Below, one piece after another: positions 26,725 to 34,837 of a DNA stretch of 64,000 nucleotides (position 1 is its first letter; the number at the start of each line of letters is the position of its first letter). The stretch covers positions 231,924 to 295,923 of the forward strand of contig NZ_JABEPQ010000005.1 in assembly GCF_013041615.1 (NCBI RefSeq), in the 5' to 3' direction. The notes beneath the pieces were generated by a model that did not search any database, was not told the DNA's origin, and saw only the letters and a program-made list of their open reading frames with translations. The position numbers and the translations under genes were made by a program. Source of the DNA: Knoellia koreensis (GTDB lineage Bacteria > Actinomycetota > Actinomycetes > Actinomycetales > Dermatophilaceae).

Positions 26725-26824
26725 GGCGAACGCCGCCACGCGCAAAACCCCCGTTGCGCGGCAAACGGTGGGCTACCACCCCGACGTATGCCGCCTGGCG
26801 TGGGTTTTGCTGGTGTGTCGCCTA
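26724..26824. repeat. Palindromic element family E, copy 1
   Basis: A long imperfect dyad between convergent genes: AGGCGAACGCCGCCACGCGC with CAAAACCCCC on the left against GGGTTTTGCTGGTGTGTCGCCT on the right. It carries GTATGCCG at 26786 and a degenerate opposite partner. Read on the minus strand it aligns along its length with the element at 43921-44007 (AGGCGACAC, GCAAAACCC, GCGGCATAC, TCGGG, GCAACG). It overlaps the stop codons of both flanking genes. Confidence 0.75.
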
Positions 26825-28480
26825 GGCGGTGGCGGCGGCGATGGCCCGGCCGGCCGTGCGGCCGCTGAAGAGGCAGCCACCGAGGAAGGTGCCCTCGAGC
26901 GCGCGGTAGCCGTGCACCCCACCGCCGCCGAACCCGGCGACCTCGCCCGCGGCATACAGGCCGGGCACCGGCTCCCCGGCGGCCGACTGCACCCGTCCCT
27001 TGAGGTCCGTCTCGAGTCCGCCGAGGGTCTTGCGGGTGACGATGCCGAGACGGACCGCGATGAGCGGCCCGGCCTTGGGGTCGAGGATGCGGTGGGGTGT
27101 CGCGGTGCGAATCAGCTTGTCCCCACGGTAGTTTCGCGCCCCGCGGATGGCCGTGACCTGGAAGTCCTTGCCGAACGCGTTGTCGATCTGGCTGTCTCGG
27201 GCACGGATCTGGCGATCGAGGTGGGCGGCGTCGATGGGCGCGTCCGGCGTGAGCTCGTTCATCCTGGCCACGAGCTGCTCGACCGTGTCGCCCTGTACGA
27301 AGTCGACACCCCGGTCGAGGAACGCCCGCACGGGCGCGGGCATGTCCGCGCGCGCGCGCCCGAGGACGTCCTTGACCGACTTCCCCGTGAGGTCGGGGTT
27401 CTGCTCAGAACCGGAGAGCGCGAACTCCTTGCCGATGATCTTGTGGGTCAGCACGAACCACGAGTGGTCGTGCCCCGTGCGGCGCAGGTGCGCCAGCGTG
27501 CCCATGGTGTCGAAGCCGGGGTAGAGCGGCGCGGGCAGCCGGTCACCGTTGCCGTCGAACCACATCGAGCTCGGGCCCGGCAGGATCCGGATGGCGTGGT
27601 CGGGCCAGACGGGGTCCCAGTTGTGGATGCCCTCGACGTAGTGCCACATGCGGTCGCGGTTGACCACGCGCCCACCGGCCGACTCGGTGATGGCGAGCAT
27701 GCGGCCGTCGACGTAGGCCGGCACGCCGGTGATCATGTGCTCCGGCGGCTCCCCCAGCCGGTCCGTCGGCCAGGCCGCGCGGACGAGGTCGTGGTTGGCG
27801 CCGATCCCGCCGCTGGTGACGAGGACCGCCTGGGCGGTCAGCTCGAAGTCGCCCACCTCGTCCCGGTTGGTCGGACGCCCGCGCTCCGCCGGGTCGTCGG
27901 ACAGTCGCTTGCCCCGAACCCCAGTCACAGCACCGTCATTCGTCACCAGCTCGTCGACACGGTGCCGGTGCCGCAGCTCGACGCGGCCAGTCGCGACGTG
28001 CTCGCCCACCCGTCGGAGGAAGGGCTCGAGCACCCCAGGTCCGGTCCCCCACGTGATGTGGAACCGCGGCACGGAGTTGCCGTGCCCGCCGGCGTCACCG
28101 TCGCCCCGCTCGGCCCAGCCCACGACCGGGAACCACCGCATCCCCTGCTCGTGCAGCCAGGCGCGCTTCTCCCCCGCGGCGAAGTCGACGTACGCCTTGG
28201 CCCACTGCACCGGCCACCGGTCCTGGTCGTCCAGCCGGTCGAAGCCCGCCGTCCCCTGCCAGTCCTGCCACAGCAGCTCGGCGCTGTCCTTGATGCCCAT
28301 CCGCCGCTGTTCGGGGCTGTCGGCGAACAGGAGCCCACCGAACGACCAGTGCGCCTGGCCGCCGAGGTTGGCCGCGCTCTCCTGGTCGACGACAACCACC
28401 GTGCGCCCGGCATCGGCGATCTCGGCAGCAGCGACGAGCCCGGCGAGACCGGCACCCACGACGATGACGTCAGCGTCCAT
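26822..28480 (-). CDS. FAD-binding dehydrogenase (fumarate reductase/ketosteroid dehydrogenase-like)
   Basis: 552-residue flavoprotein. The N-terminal dinucleotide fold DADVIVVGAGLAGLVAAAEIADAGRTVVVVDQE is followed by LGGQAHWSFGGL. The C-terminal FAD-binding segment is PGLYAAGEVAGFGGGGVHGYRALEGTFLGGCLFSGRTAGRA. This pattern belongs to the FAD_binding_2 group annotated as FAD-binding dehydrogenase (KstD/fumarate reductase relatives). Likely a cytoplasmic oxidoreductase of unknown substrate. It is the downstream partner of the HAD gene on the same strand, separated by a perfect GTATGCCG hairpin. Confidence 0.9.
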   Translation of the reverse strand: MDADVIVVGAGLAGLVAAAEIADAGRTVVVVDQESAANLGGQAHWSFGGLLFADSPEQRRMGIKDSAELLWQDWQGTAGFDRLDDQDRWPVQWAKAYVDFAAGEKRAWLHEQGMRWFPVVGWAERGDGDAGGHGNSVPRFHITWGTGPGVLEPFLRRVGEHVATGRVELRHRHRVDELVTNDGAVTGVRGKRLSDDPAERGRPTNRDEVGDFELTAQAVLVTSGGIGANHDLVRAAWPTDRLGEPPEHMITGVPAYVDGRMLAITESAGGRVVNRDRMWHYVEGIHNWDPVWPDHAIRILPGPSSMWFDGNGDRLPAPLYPGFDTMGTLAHLRRTGHDHSWFVLTHKIIGKEFALSGSEQNPDLTGKSVKDVLGRARADMPAPVRAFLDRGVDFVQGDTVEQLVARMNELTPDAPIDAAHLDRQIRARDSQIDNAFGKDFQVTAIRGARNYRGDKLIRTATPHRILDPKAGPLIAVRLGIVTRKTLGGLETDLKGRVQSAAGEPVPGLYAAGEVAGFGGGGVHGYRALEGTFLGGCLFSGRTAGRAIAAATA

Positions 28481-28516
28481 GGGCCCAACCTAGGCCAGCG
28501 CGGCACCCCACGGGCC

Positions 28517-28548
28517 GGTATGCCGCGGGCTCACCCCCGCGGCATACC
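28517..28548. terminator. Perfect hairpin built from two inverted GTATGCCG motifs
   Basis: GGTATGCCGCGGG (28517-28529) and CCCGCGGCATACC (28536-28548) form a perfect 13-bp stem with a 6-base loop. The HAD gene's last codons (GMPRG, stop) are in the stem. An inverted pair of the dispersed octamer acting as a terminator is the arrangement well known for paired uptake sequences. Confidence 0.8.
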
Positions 28549-29217
28549 CACCTGCACGCGGTCGTTGACGACCGCAAAGGTGACCTCGCCGAGGTCGGTG
28601 ACCACGGCGTCGGCGACGAGGTCTGCGCGCGATGTCGTCGTGGTGACGGCGAGCGTCGCGCACCCCGCGGCGCGGGCGGCTTCGAGCCCGGCGGGTGCGT
28701 CCTCGACGACGAGGCAGTCAGCCGGGTCGACACCGAGCCGTTGCGCCGCAAGGAGCCACGGGTCGGGGTAGGGCTTGCCACGCTCGACATCGCTCGCGGT
28801 GACGAGCACGTCAGGGGTGGGCAGCCCGGCTGCGGCGATCCGGGCGGCGGCGAGTGGGGCGGTGCTCGAGGTGACGATGGCCCAGTGCTGTGCGTCACCG
28901 ACGGTGAGTGCAGCGCTGGCCGCACGCGAACCCGGCAGGGGCACGACGTCAGCGATATCGGCGACCTCGAGCGCCTCGATGCGGGCCAACGACTCCGTGA
29001 CGCGTTCTGCCGCAACGAACTTCGCCACGATCGCCTTGGCCGGCACGCCGTGGTGGCCGGCGAGGTCACGCGGGTCGACGCCCTCCTCCTGCGCCCACGT
29101 GATCCAGCTGCGCACCACCGCCGGCGTCGAGTCGAGCAGCGTGCCGTCCATGTCGAAGAGGACGGCGGCAAAGGAGCGGTCGGCAAAGGGGTTGGGTGCG
29201 CCCGGCATGCGTTCCAC
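28531..29217 (-). CDS. HAD-superfamily hydrolase (subfamily IA phosphatase)
   Basis: 228-residue cytoplasmic phosphatase. Motif I AAVLFDMDGTLLDSTP carries the nucleophile Asp pair, motif II is VTSSTAP, motif III is the Lys in ERGKPYPDPWLLAAQRLG, and motif IV is CLVVEDAPAGLEAARAAG. The helical cap between motifs I and II (REEGVDPRDLAGHHGVPAKA-like region) makes it class C1, as in sugar-phosphate or glycerol-3-phosphate phosphatases. The last four residues MPRG are encoded by a GTATGCCG motif in the terminator stem. Confidence 0.92.
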   Translation of the reverse strand: MERMPGAPNPFADRSFAAVLFDMDGTLLDSTPAVVRSWITWAQEEGVDPRDLAGHHGVPAKAIVAKFVAAERVTESLARIEALEVADIADVVPLPGSRAASAALTVGDAQHWAIVTSSTAPLAAARIAAAGLPTPDVLVTASDVERGKPYPDPWLLAAQRLGVDPADCLVVEDAPAGLEAARAAGCATLAVTTTTSRADLVADAVVTDLGEVTFAVVNDRVQVGMPRG

Positions 29218-29266
29218 CCTATGAGGGCCGCGACGCCGCCCGACGAGCGGTGGTTACGGTGGACCG

Positions 29267-30895
29267 GTGAGCGCCACCGACCCCACACCGGCCGGCCGCT
29301 CGCGCGTGCGCAGGTGGCTGGTGCGGCTGGCCGCGCTCCTCGGGCTCGCGGTCGCCTGCACGGCCGGTGGCGTCGCGGCGACGACCCTCTTCCCCACATC
29401 GGTCGGAACGCTGAACTACGGTGCCACGCTTCGACTTTCGATCGCACCCACGGACGCGTCGAGCATCCAGTCGCCGACGATCTTCGGTGACATCCGGATG
29501 CGGTTCGCCGGCCCGGTGCCTGCCCCCGGTGTGCTCGCCCAGGTGCAGGTCAAGGAGCGCATCACCGAGCTGCTGTCGCGTCCTGGGGTCTCCGTGCGCG
29601 ACCTGGAGCCCGGCCCGCTCGAGCTCGAGAAGGCCGCGCGGGACGCGGCGATCGCGATGGGGCTGCGGTTCGCCGCCGGTGCGCTGGTCGTCGGACTCGT
29701 CGTGCTCCTCGGGTATGCCGTGTGGCGGCGGGGCGACCCGGCTCGCCTTCGGTGGGGCCGAGCCGTCGGCCTGGTCGCCGGTGCATGGCTCGTCGCCGGG
29801 GTCGCGACCTTCGGTTCGATCGCGGTGACCTACCACCCGGAGCAGCTGGAGTCGTTCAGGACCACTGGCATCCTGGGCACGGTGCAACGCAACGCCGACC
29901 TGCTCGCCGGGGTGGAGGAGCGGGCCGAGCAGACGACGCCGTACCTCAAGAACCTCTTGGCGCTGTCGGCTGCCCTCCAGGAGAAGTACGCACCGCAGGC
30001 GCTGGGCCGTCCGGTCGCGGCACGCATCCTGTTCGTGTCGGACGTCCACGGCGCAAACCAGTACCCGCTGATGAAGACCATCATCGAGCAGGAGGACGTC
30101 GACGCTGTCGTCGACTCCGGTGACCTCGTCAACTTCGGCACCGCCTCCGAGGGCGAGGCGGCGGGGGTCTTCAGTGGCATCCGCTCCCTCGGCGTCCCCT
30201 ACCTGTTCGTCCGGGGCAACCACGACGCCACCTCCGAAGCCGACCAGGCCCTGCTCGACCGCTTGGCCAAGGTGCCGAATGTCGTTCTCCTGCAACCGAA
30301 CGCCACGACCTACCAGGTCGAGTCGATCGCCGGGCTGCGGATCGCGGGGTTCAACGACCCGCGGTGGTTCGGAGACGACAACCGCAACAACGCCGCCAAG
30401 CAGAAGCCCGCCGCCGCAGCGTTCGTCCGGGCCTTCGGTGACCGTCCGTCACCCGACGTCCTCGTCTCGCACGAGCCGGCAGCGGTCGAGGACGTCGACC
30501 AGCATGGCGGCATACGGGTCAACGGCCACCTGCACAAGGCCGAGCTCGAGGGCAACCGCGTCGGTGTCGGCACCTTCACCGGCGGCGGCCCCTTCAGCCA
30601 CTTCGTCGCCCAGGGCGAGGACGGCGCCGAGCTCACCGGGCAGCCGTCGTCGTTCGACATCGCCGCGTTCGGTGAGGACTGCCGGCTCGCGTCCCTCACG
30701 CGCTACCAGTTCCGCAATGTCATCGAGGGCCGCCCCGCCTACGACGACGTCACCCTCGTCAACGGCGCCCGCATCGAGGCCGAGCTGCCGCAGACCACCG
30801 TGGCCGGTGACAAGCTCAAGGCCCCGGCGCAGCCGCGCACCTGCTCGGCCACCGCCCCGCGCAGCACCGAACGCGTCACCGCACCGGCCAACTGA
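29267..30895 (+). CDS. Membrane-anchored metallophosphoesterase
   Basis: 542-residue protein. An N-terminal helix (about 18-42) and a second (about 130-150) plus a third (about 165-185) anchor it; the catalytic domain follows from about residue 250. The calcineurin-like motifs are in order: RILFVSDVHGANQ, VDSGDLVNFG, FVRGNHD, a His in DVLVSHEPAA, and RVNGHLHKAEL. All five metal-ligand blocks are intact, so it should be an active phosphodiesterase or phosphatase. Start is GTG 29267. Role unknown; it converges on the M50 gene with 15 bases between. Confidence 0.9.
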   Translation: MSATDPTPAGRSRVRRWLVRLAALLGLAVACTAGGVAATTLFPTSVGTLNYGATLRLSIAPTDASSIQSPTIFGDIRMRFAGPVPAPGVLAQVQVKERITELLSRPGVSVRDLEPGPLELEKAARDAAIAMGLRFAAGALVVGLVVLLGYAVWRRGDPARLRWGRAVGLVAGAWLVAGVATFGSIAVTYHPEQLESFRTTGILGTVQRNADLLAGVEERAEQTTPYLKNLLALSAALQEKYAPQALGRPVAARILFVSDVHGANQYPLMKTIIEQEDVDAVVDSGDLVNFGTASEGEAAGVFSGIRSLGVPYLFVRGNHDATSEADQALLDRLAKVPNVVLLQPNATTYQVESIAGLRIAGFNDPRWFGDDNRNNAAKQKPAAAAFVRAFGDRPSPDVLVSHEPAAVEDVDQHGGIRVNGHLHKAELEGNRVGVGTFTGGGPFSHFVAQGEDGAELTGQPSSFDIAAFGEDCRLASLTRYQFRNVIEGRPAYDDVTLVNGARIEAELPQTTVAGDKLKAPAQPRTCSATAPRSTERVTAPAN

Positions 30896-30910
30896 CCTCG
30901 GCCGGTGTAG

Positions 30911-31618
30911 TCAGGCGGCCAGCAGCCAGCTCGCCCCGAGGGCCAGGCACGCGGCATTCACGGCAAGGAAGAGCCCGACCCACACGACGCCGGGCACGCG
31001 GGTGAGGCCGGCGAGCTGGTCGGCGTCCGACCCGCGCGCGCCTCCTCGTCGACGCTCACTCTGGAGCTCCCACGGCGGGCGCACGGCCGCGAGCAGGAGG
31101 AACCACGTGATGACGTATGCCACCGTCGACTGGGTCTGCCCGGTCGCGTACCACGAGACAAGGAACAGCGGCACGCCCGTCGCCACCAGAAGCCACAACC
31201 CGTAGAAGTTGCGAATCTGCAGCAACAGCAACGCCATCGCGAGCAGGAGCACCCACAGAACGGCCACGGCATACCCTCGGGAGAGCAGCCACGCGGCACC
31301 CAGCCCGATGAGCGCAGGGCCGGGGTAGCCGGCCGCCAACGTCAACACCATGCCCGGACCCGTCCGCGGACCGCGAGACACGGTGAGTCCCGAGCTGTCG
31401 GAGTGCAGCCGGATGCCGCTCAGCCGACGCCCCGACACCAGCGCCGCCACACCGTGCGCGCCCTCGTGCGCGATCGTCACGAGGCGGCGCGTGACCGGCC
31501 AGACGCCACCGACGACCACGAGCGCCGCGGCGAGGGCGGCTGCGACGAGCACGACACCGGTCGCCGGACGTGCCTGCGTCGTCGTCACCGCCGCCCACAC
31601 CTCGCGCACCGCATCCAC
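30911..31618 (-). CDS. M50B-like membrane metallopeptidase
   Basis: 235-residue membrane protein with about six helices. The zinc-binding motif HEGAH occurs in RRLVTIAHEGAHGVAALVSGRRL (about residue 51), as in site-2-type proteases, followed by GIRLHSDSSGLTVSRGPRTGPG. The second metal-binding Asp motif of M50 enzymes is not obvious; these short actinobacterial proteins are called M50B-like. Function unknown. It is followed by no hairpin, and the gap upstream to the next gene is 31 bases. Confidence 0.85.
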   Translation of the reverse strand: MDAVREVWAAVTTTQARPATGVVLVAAALAAALVVVGGVWPVTRRLVTIAHEGAHGVAALVSGRRLSGIRLHSDSSGLTVSRGPRTGPGMVLTLAAGYPGPALIGLGAAWLLSRGYAVAVLWVLLLAMALLLLQIRNFYGLWLLVATGVPLFLVSWYATGQTQSTVAYVITWFLLLAAVRPPWELQSERRRGGARGSDADQLAGLTRVPGVVWVGLFLAVNAACLALGASWLLAA

Positions 31619-31649
31619 GTCGGCAGGCTAGAGGGCCGACCTGTGTCGG

Positions 31650-32600
31650 TCAGCGCCCGTCCTGACCCAGCCGCACGGCATACACGTATGCCGTCGTGTC
31701 GGCTGCGCCACGGCAGGTGAGCTGTGCGGGCGGCTGGGTCGAACGGGTGACGGTCACGACGGTGCGCGGCGGCGACGCGCCACGCCCCATGACCTCGACC
31801 ACCCACTCGTCGGGCCCGGTCTGGTCGACGCGACCCGGGGTCACGTCGTCGGGCGCTCCCGGACCATGGCTGCGCAGGACGGCAGCGAGCGCGTTCTGCA
31901 CCACCGGCGGGTGCGCTGAAAACCCGCGCAGGTGAACGGGATCCACGTGCCCGGCCAGGTGTCGGTCGACGACCTGGACAGCCGACTCCGGGTCCAGGCC
32001 GCCGTAGACCGTGCCGTCCGGCACGACGAGCAGGTTGGCAGCGAACCGGTCGCCACCGATGTGCGAGCACTCCCAGGTGCGCTCCGGCCACCGTCGGGCC
32101 AGGGCCTCCGCGACGGGACGGCCGCGGATGGCGCAGCAGGCGTCGTGGCGCCCGTGGGTGCAGACGAGCAGCAGCGGGTATGCCGCCTGGTCGGGTTCGC
32201 CCTGCGCGTCACCGCTCGTGGGAGCAGGACCCGCGCGCAGCACGCGGGCTGCCTCCGTCAGGTCGTCGGCATCGCGCCACCAGCCCCACTGCTGGGCGCC
32301 CCCGTGGTCCACCACACCCCACCGCCGAGGTGCATCCTTCGGCTGGCGCCCGGGACGACGGATGAGGACGACCCGTCCGCGCACGGACAGCGCTGCCTGC
32401 TCGAGCTCTTGCGCCGCACCCGGTGGGAAGTCGGGGCTGTCGAGGGCCGCTCGCGCCCAGCCCGCGGGGTACTCGACCAGCAGCCAGCGACGGCCGGGAG
32501 CCGCCGTACCGAGCATCGGGTCGCGGCGCTCGCGCGCAGCGGTGGCGCACCGGAACGCTGGCTCCGTCCCAGCCTCCTGTCCAGCAGTCACCTCGCTCAC
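31650..32600 (-). CDS. Sucrase/ferredoxin-like protein
   Basis: 316-residue protein of the Suc/Fer-like family, a thioredoxin-fold relative of [2Fe-2S] ferredoxins. The motif LLVCTHGRHDACCAIRGRPVAEAL contains the clustered Cys residues, and ERTWECSHIGGDRFAANLLVVPDGTVYGGL supplies the further Cys-x-His pair expected for cluster ligation. Start is GTG 32600. The last residues overlap an inverted pair of GTATGCCG motifs. Electron-transfer role is family inference. Confidence 0.88.
   Translation of the reverse strand: MSEVTAGQEAGTEPAFRCATAARERRDPMLGTAAPGRRWLLVEYPAGWARAALDSPDFPPGAAQELEQAALSVRGRVVLIRRPGRQPKDAPRRWGVVDHGGAQQWGWWRDADDLTEAARVLRAGPAPTSGDAQGEPDQAAYPLLLVCTHGRHDACCAIRGRPVAEALARRWPERTWECSHIGGDRFAANLLVVPDGTVYGGLDPESAVQVVDRHLAGHVDPVHLRGFSAHPPVVQNALAAVLRSHGPGAPDDVTPGRVDQTGPDEWVVEVMGRGASPPRTVVTVTRSTQPPAQLTCRGAADTTAYVYAVRLGQDGR
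31675..31694. repeat. Back-to-back GTATGCCG pair
   Basis: ACGGCATACA and CGTATGCCGT abut as a near-perfect 20-bp palindrome (9 of 10 pairs) inside the 3' end of the sucrase/ferredoxin-like gene, encoding TAYVYAV. Confidence 0.85.
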
Positions 32601-32690
32601 GACCCGAGTCCATCACGGCCGGCTGGTGACGCCGACAGCGAGCCGACCCGGCGTCGCGGTCGCATCAGTCGGCGTGGTCGGAGCCGGAGG

Positions 32691-33944
32691 TCAGGCCGGG
32701 ACGACGACGCCACTGGTGAGCAAGGTCCGGGCGAGCTCGATGCCGAGGTCGCCGGCGCGCGCACGACCGGTGTCGAGCAGGGCTCCGACCGAGGCGAGGT
32801 CTGCGTGTTCCACCGGCACGACGCCGGTGCGGCTGCGTATGACCGTGCGGCCGCCGGCCACGGGTTCGAGCCGTGCCGCGACGTGGTCACGCAGGGCGAG
32901 CTCGGTGTCGTCGGTCAGGGCCCGGGCCGCCTCCGCCTGCGCCAGGGGGGCCAGTGGCGCCGGACGCTGCGCCGCTCGCGCCTGGGCGGCCAGAGCGGCC
33001 GCGAGGTCGGTCGCGTCGACGGCCTGGATCGCCTCGACCAGCGCGGCGCGCACCTGCTCCACGTCGTCGGCACCGGCACCATCACGCACGAGGTCGACGC
33101 CGACAGGCAGCGAACCGCGCAGCCCCGGTCCGCGGCTGGCAGCGCGCACCGCGGTCTCGACGAGGCGGTCGGCGACGTGCCGGCGGGTCCAGGAGTGGAC
33201 ACCAATGGTCAGGTGGATGCTGGTGCCGCCGAGCGCCGTCGCCGAGTGCAGCCAGCCGCGCGGCAGGTAGAGACAGTCGCCGGGACGGAACGTCTCCTCG
33301 ATGACCGGCGCCTCCCGGGCTGCGGCCTCGACCGCGGCCCGGTGGTCGGTCCACGGTTCGTCCCGCAGGGGCAGCTCGTGGACGGGACGGCGGATGCGCC
33401 AACGCTTCTCGCCCGCGATCTGCAGGACGAACACGTCATGCACGTCGTAGTGGTCCGCGAAGCCCGTGCTCTGGGGTGGGGTGATGTAGGCGTTGACCTG
33501 CACGGGGTGACCGAGCTCAGCCGCGAGCCGCTGTGAGAACTCCAGCACCGGACCCCACGTGCGGTGCAAACCCTGGAGCACCAGCGTCGAGCCCTCGGCA
33601 AAGTGCCGAAGCACCGCGTCGTCACTGGCCTGGTCGGCGATGGCGGCGCCGATGCCGCCACCGCGGGTGAAGCTGCGGTCGGGCAGCGTCGTGCCGTCCT
33701 TGGCCATGCGCAGGAACGGCGTGCGCAGACCGCGGCCCGCGACGAGCTCGTCGACGGCATCCGCCGAGAAGAGGTCGTCGAATCCCGCTGCCCCACCGAG
33801 CTCATCGGCGCGGCTGAGGAGCGGTTCACGCGACCAGATCCGGTCGGCGAACTCCTCGCCGTCGACCCGGACCAGTCGCGACAGCACCGGGCGCCCGCCG
33901 TCGACGGCAGGCACCCGGTGCTCAGGTGTGGCGGTTGACGTCAC
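32691..33944 (-). CDS. JmjC/cupin-type 2-oxoglutarate oxygenase
   Basis: 417-residue protein of the Cupin_4/JmjC ribosomal-oxygenase-like group. Recognisable parts are FADRIWSREPLLSRADELGG at the N-terminus, VNAYITPPQSTGFADHYDVHDVFVLQIAGEKRWRI with the Fe(II)-binding HxD (His-Tyr-Asp) at about residues 190-192, and the distal metal His region RPGDCLYLPRGWLHSATALGG. The C-terminal third is helical with a winged-helix-like tail. Relatives hydroxylate Arg or His in ribosomal proteins. The GTG start overlaps the stop of the repeat protein (GTGA), so the two are co-translated. A 90-base gap without recognisable features separates it from the sucrase-like gene. Confidence 0.88.
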   Translation of the reverse strand: MTSTATPEHRVPAVDGGRPVLSRLVRVDGEEFADRIWSREPLLSRADELGGAAGFDDLFSADAVDELVAGRGLRTPFLRMAKDGTTLPDRSFTRGGGIGAAIADQASDDAVLRHFAEGSTLVLQGLHRTWGPVLEFSQRLAAELGHPVQVNAYITPPQSTGFADHYDVHDVFVLQIAGEKRWRIRRPVHELPLRDEPWTDHRAAVEAAAREAPVIEETFRPGDCLYLPRGWLHSATALGGTSIHLTIGVHSWTRRHVADRLVETAVRAASRGPGLRGSLPVGVDLVRDGAGADDVEQVRAALVEAIQAVDATDLAAALAAQARAAQRPAPLAPLAQAEAARALTDDTELALRDHVAARLEPVAGGRTVIRSRTGVVPVEHADLASVGALLDTGRARAGDLGIELARTLLTSGVVVPA

Positions 33945-34507
33945 AGGCCCTGGTCGTTGCCCGTGCCGCTGCTCGACTCGCTGCCACTGTCGGAGTCAGC
34001 GCTCGAGCCGCTGTCGCCGTAGCCGCTGCCCGAGCCGGAGTCACCGCTCGAACCGGAGTCGCCGTAGCCGCTGTCCGAGCCGGAGTCACCGCTCGAACCG
34101 CTGTCGCCGTAGCCGCCGGCGCCACCATCGGCACCGCCGTCCTGGCCACCGGAACCGCCCGCGCCACCAGCTCCACCGTCAGCGCCGCCATCGGCACCGC
34201 CGTCGTGACCACCGGGGTTCGCGCCGCCATCCGCGGTGCCCTCACCACCGGAGCCGTCCGAGCCACCGGAACCGCCCGCGCCACCAGCTCCACCGTCAGC
34301 GCCGCCATCGGCACCGCCGTCGTGACCACCGGGGTTCGCGCCGCCATCCGCGGTGCCCTCACCACCGGAGCCATCGGCGCCACCGGCACCGCCGCCAGCA
34401 CCACCATCGGCACCGCCGTCGTATCCACCGGTGTTGGCGCCGCCGTCGGCCACGCCCTCGCCGCTCTGCTCCGGGTCAAGACCGGGCGTCGTCGGAGTCT
34501 CGCTCAT
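33941..34507 (-). CDS. Gly/Asp/Ser-rich acidic repeat protein coupled to the oxygenase
   Basis: 188-residue low-complexity protein. After a short leader (MSETPTTPGLDPEQSGEGVA) come three repeats of about 34 residues built on TADGGANPGGHDGGADGGAD with GGAGGAGGSGG, the first diverged (GANTGGYDGG). The C-terminal third has three repeats of GYGDSGSSGDSGS. There is no signal peptide and almost no hydrophobic residue, so it should be disordered and strongly acidic. A good ribosome site (AAGGGAG) precedes ATG 34507. The DNA repeats open all six frames here; this frame is chosen for the ribosome site and the GTGA junction with the JmjC gene. Function unknown. Confidence 0.72.
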   Translation of the reverse strand: MSETPTTPGLDPEQSGEGVADGGANTGGYDGGADGGAGGGAGGADGSGGEGTADGGANPGGHDGGADGGADGGAGGAGGSGGSDGSGGEGTADGGANPGGHDGGADGGADGGAGGAGGSGGQDGGADGGAGGYGDSGSSGDSGSDSGYGDSGSSGDSGSGSGYGDSGSSADSDSGSESSSGTGNDQGL

Positions 34508-34837
34508 CCTTGTCTCCCTTGTGTCTGAGCAGCGCGTACGTCACGCCGCCTCCCTTTCCTATTCCCTCCCGCGGCGACTCGCATCCTGAGCGAGCCATTG
34601 GCGCAGGTCAGGCGCAGATTTCACCGAGTCGACCGGCCCCGGTCGGCCGCGCACCCGGGCGTTCACCCGGGGCGCCCGGCCGACCACGCGGCATACCCGG
34701 ACTGCCGTGTCTGGCAAAGGTAAGGACTTGGCATGGGCATCCCCACGAACCCTGTCGCGGCCCGGCACCGCGCTCCTAGGGTGCGAAGGCCCCGCCCGGG
34801 GCGAAGCACGCATCGACGCAGCAGCAGGGAGATGTCA
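34508..34837. other. 330-base divergent intergenic region
   Basis: Lies between the leftward repeat protein and the rightward lipase. It holds the ribosome sites of both genes, a GC-rich dyad CACCCGGGCGTTCACCCGGGGCG region near 34650-34672, and one GTATGCCG motif (34689). No convincing -35/-10 pair or operator was found. Short open frames here lack ribosome sites. Confidence 0.5.

Noticed and set aside
33559..34779. Long plus-strand frames across the Gly/Asp repeat gene (33559-34779 and 33926-34528)
   Set aside because: The triplet-like DNA repeats keep several frames open. These frames give Arg/His/Ser- or Ala/Thr-rich sequence without a ribosome site; the minus-strand frame has a ribosome site and a coupled junction.
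34559..34813. Small minus-strand frame in the 330-base region upstream of the lipase
   Set aside because: Arg/Pro/Ser-rich with no ribosome site and no family resemblance.
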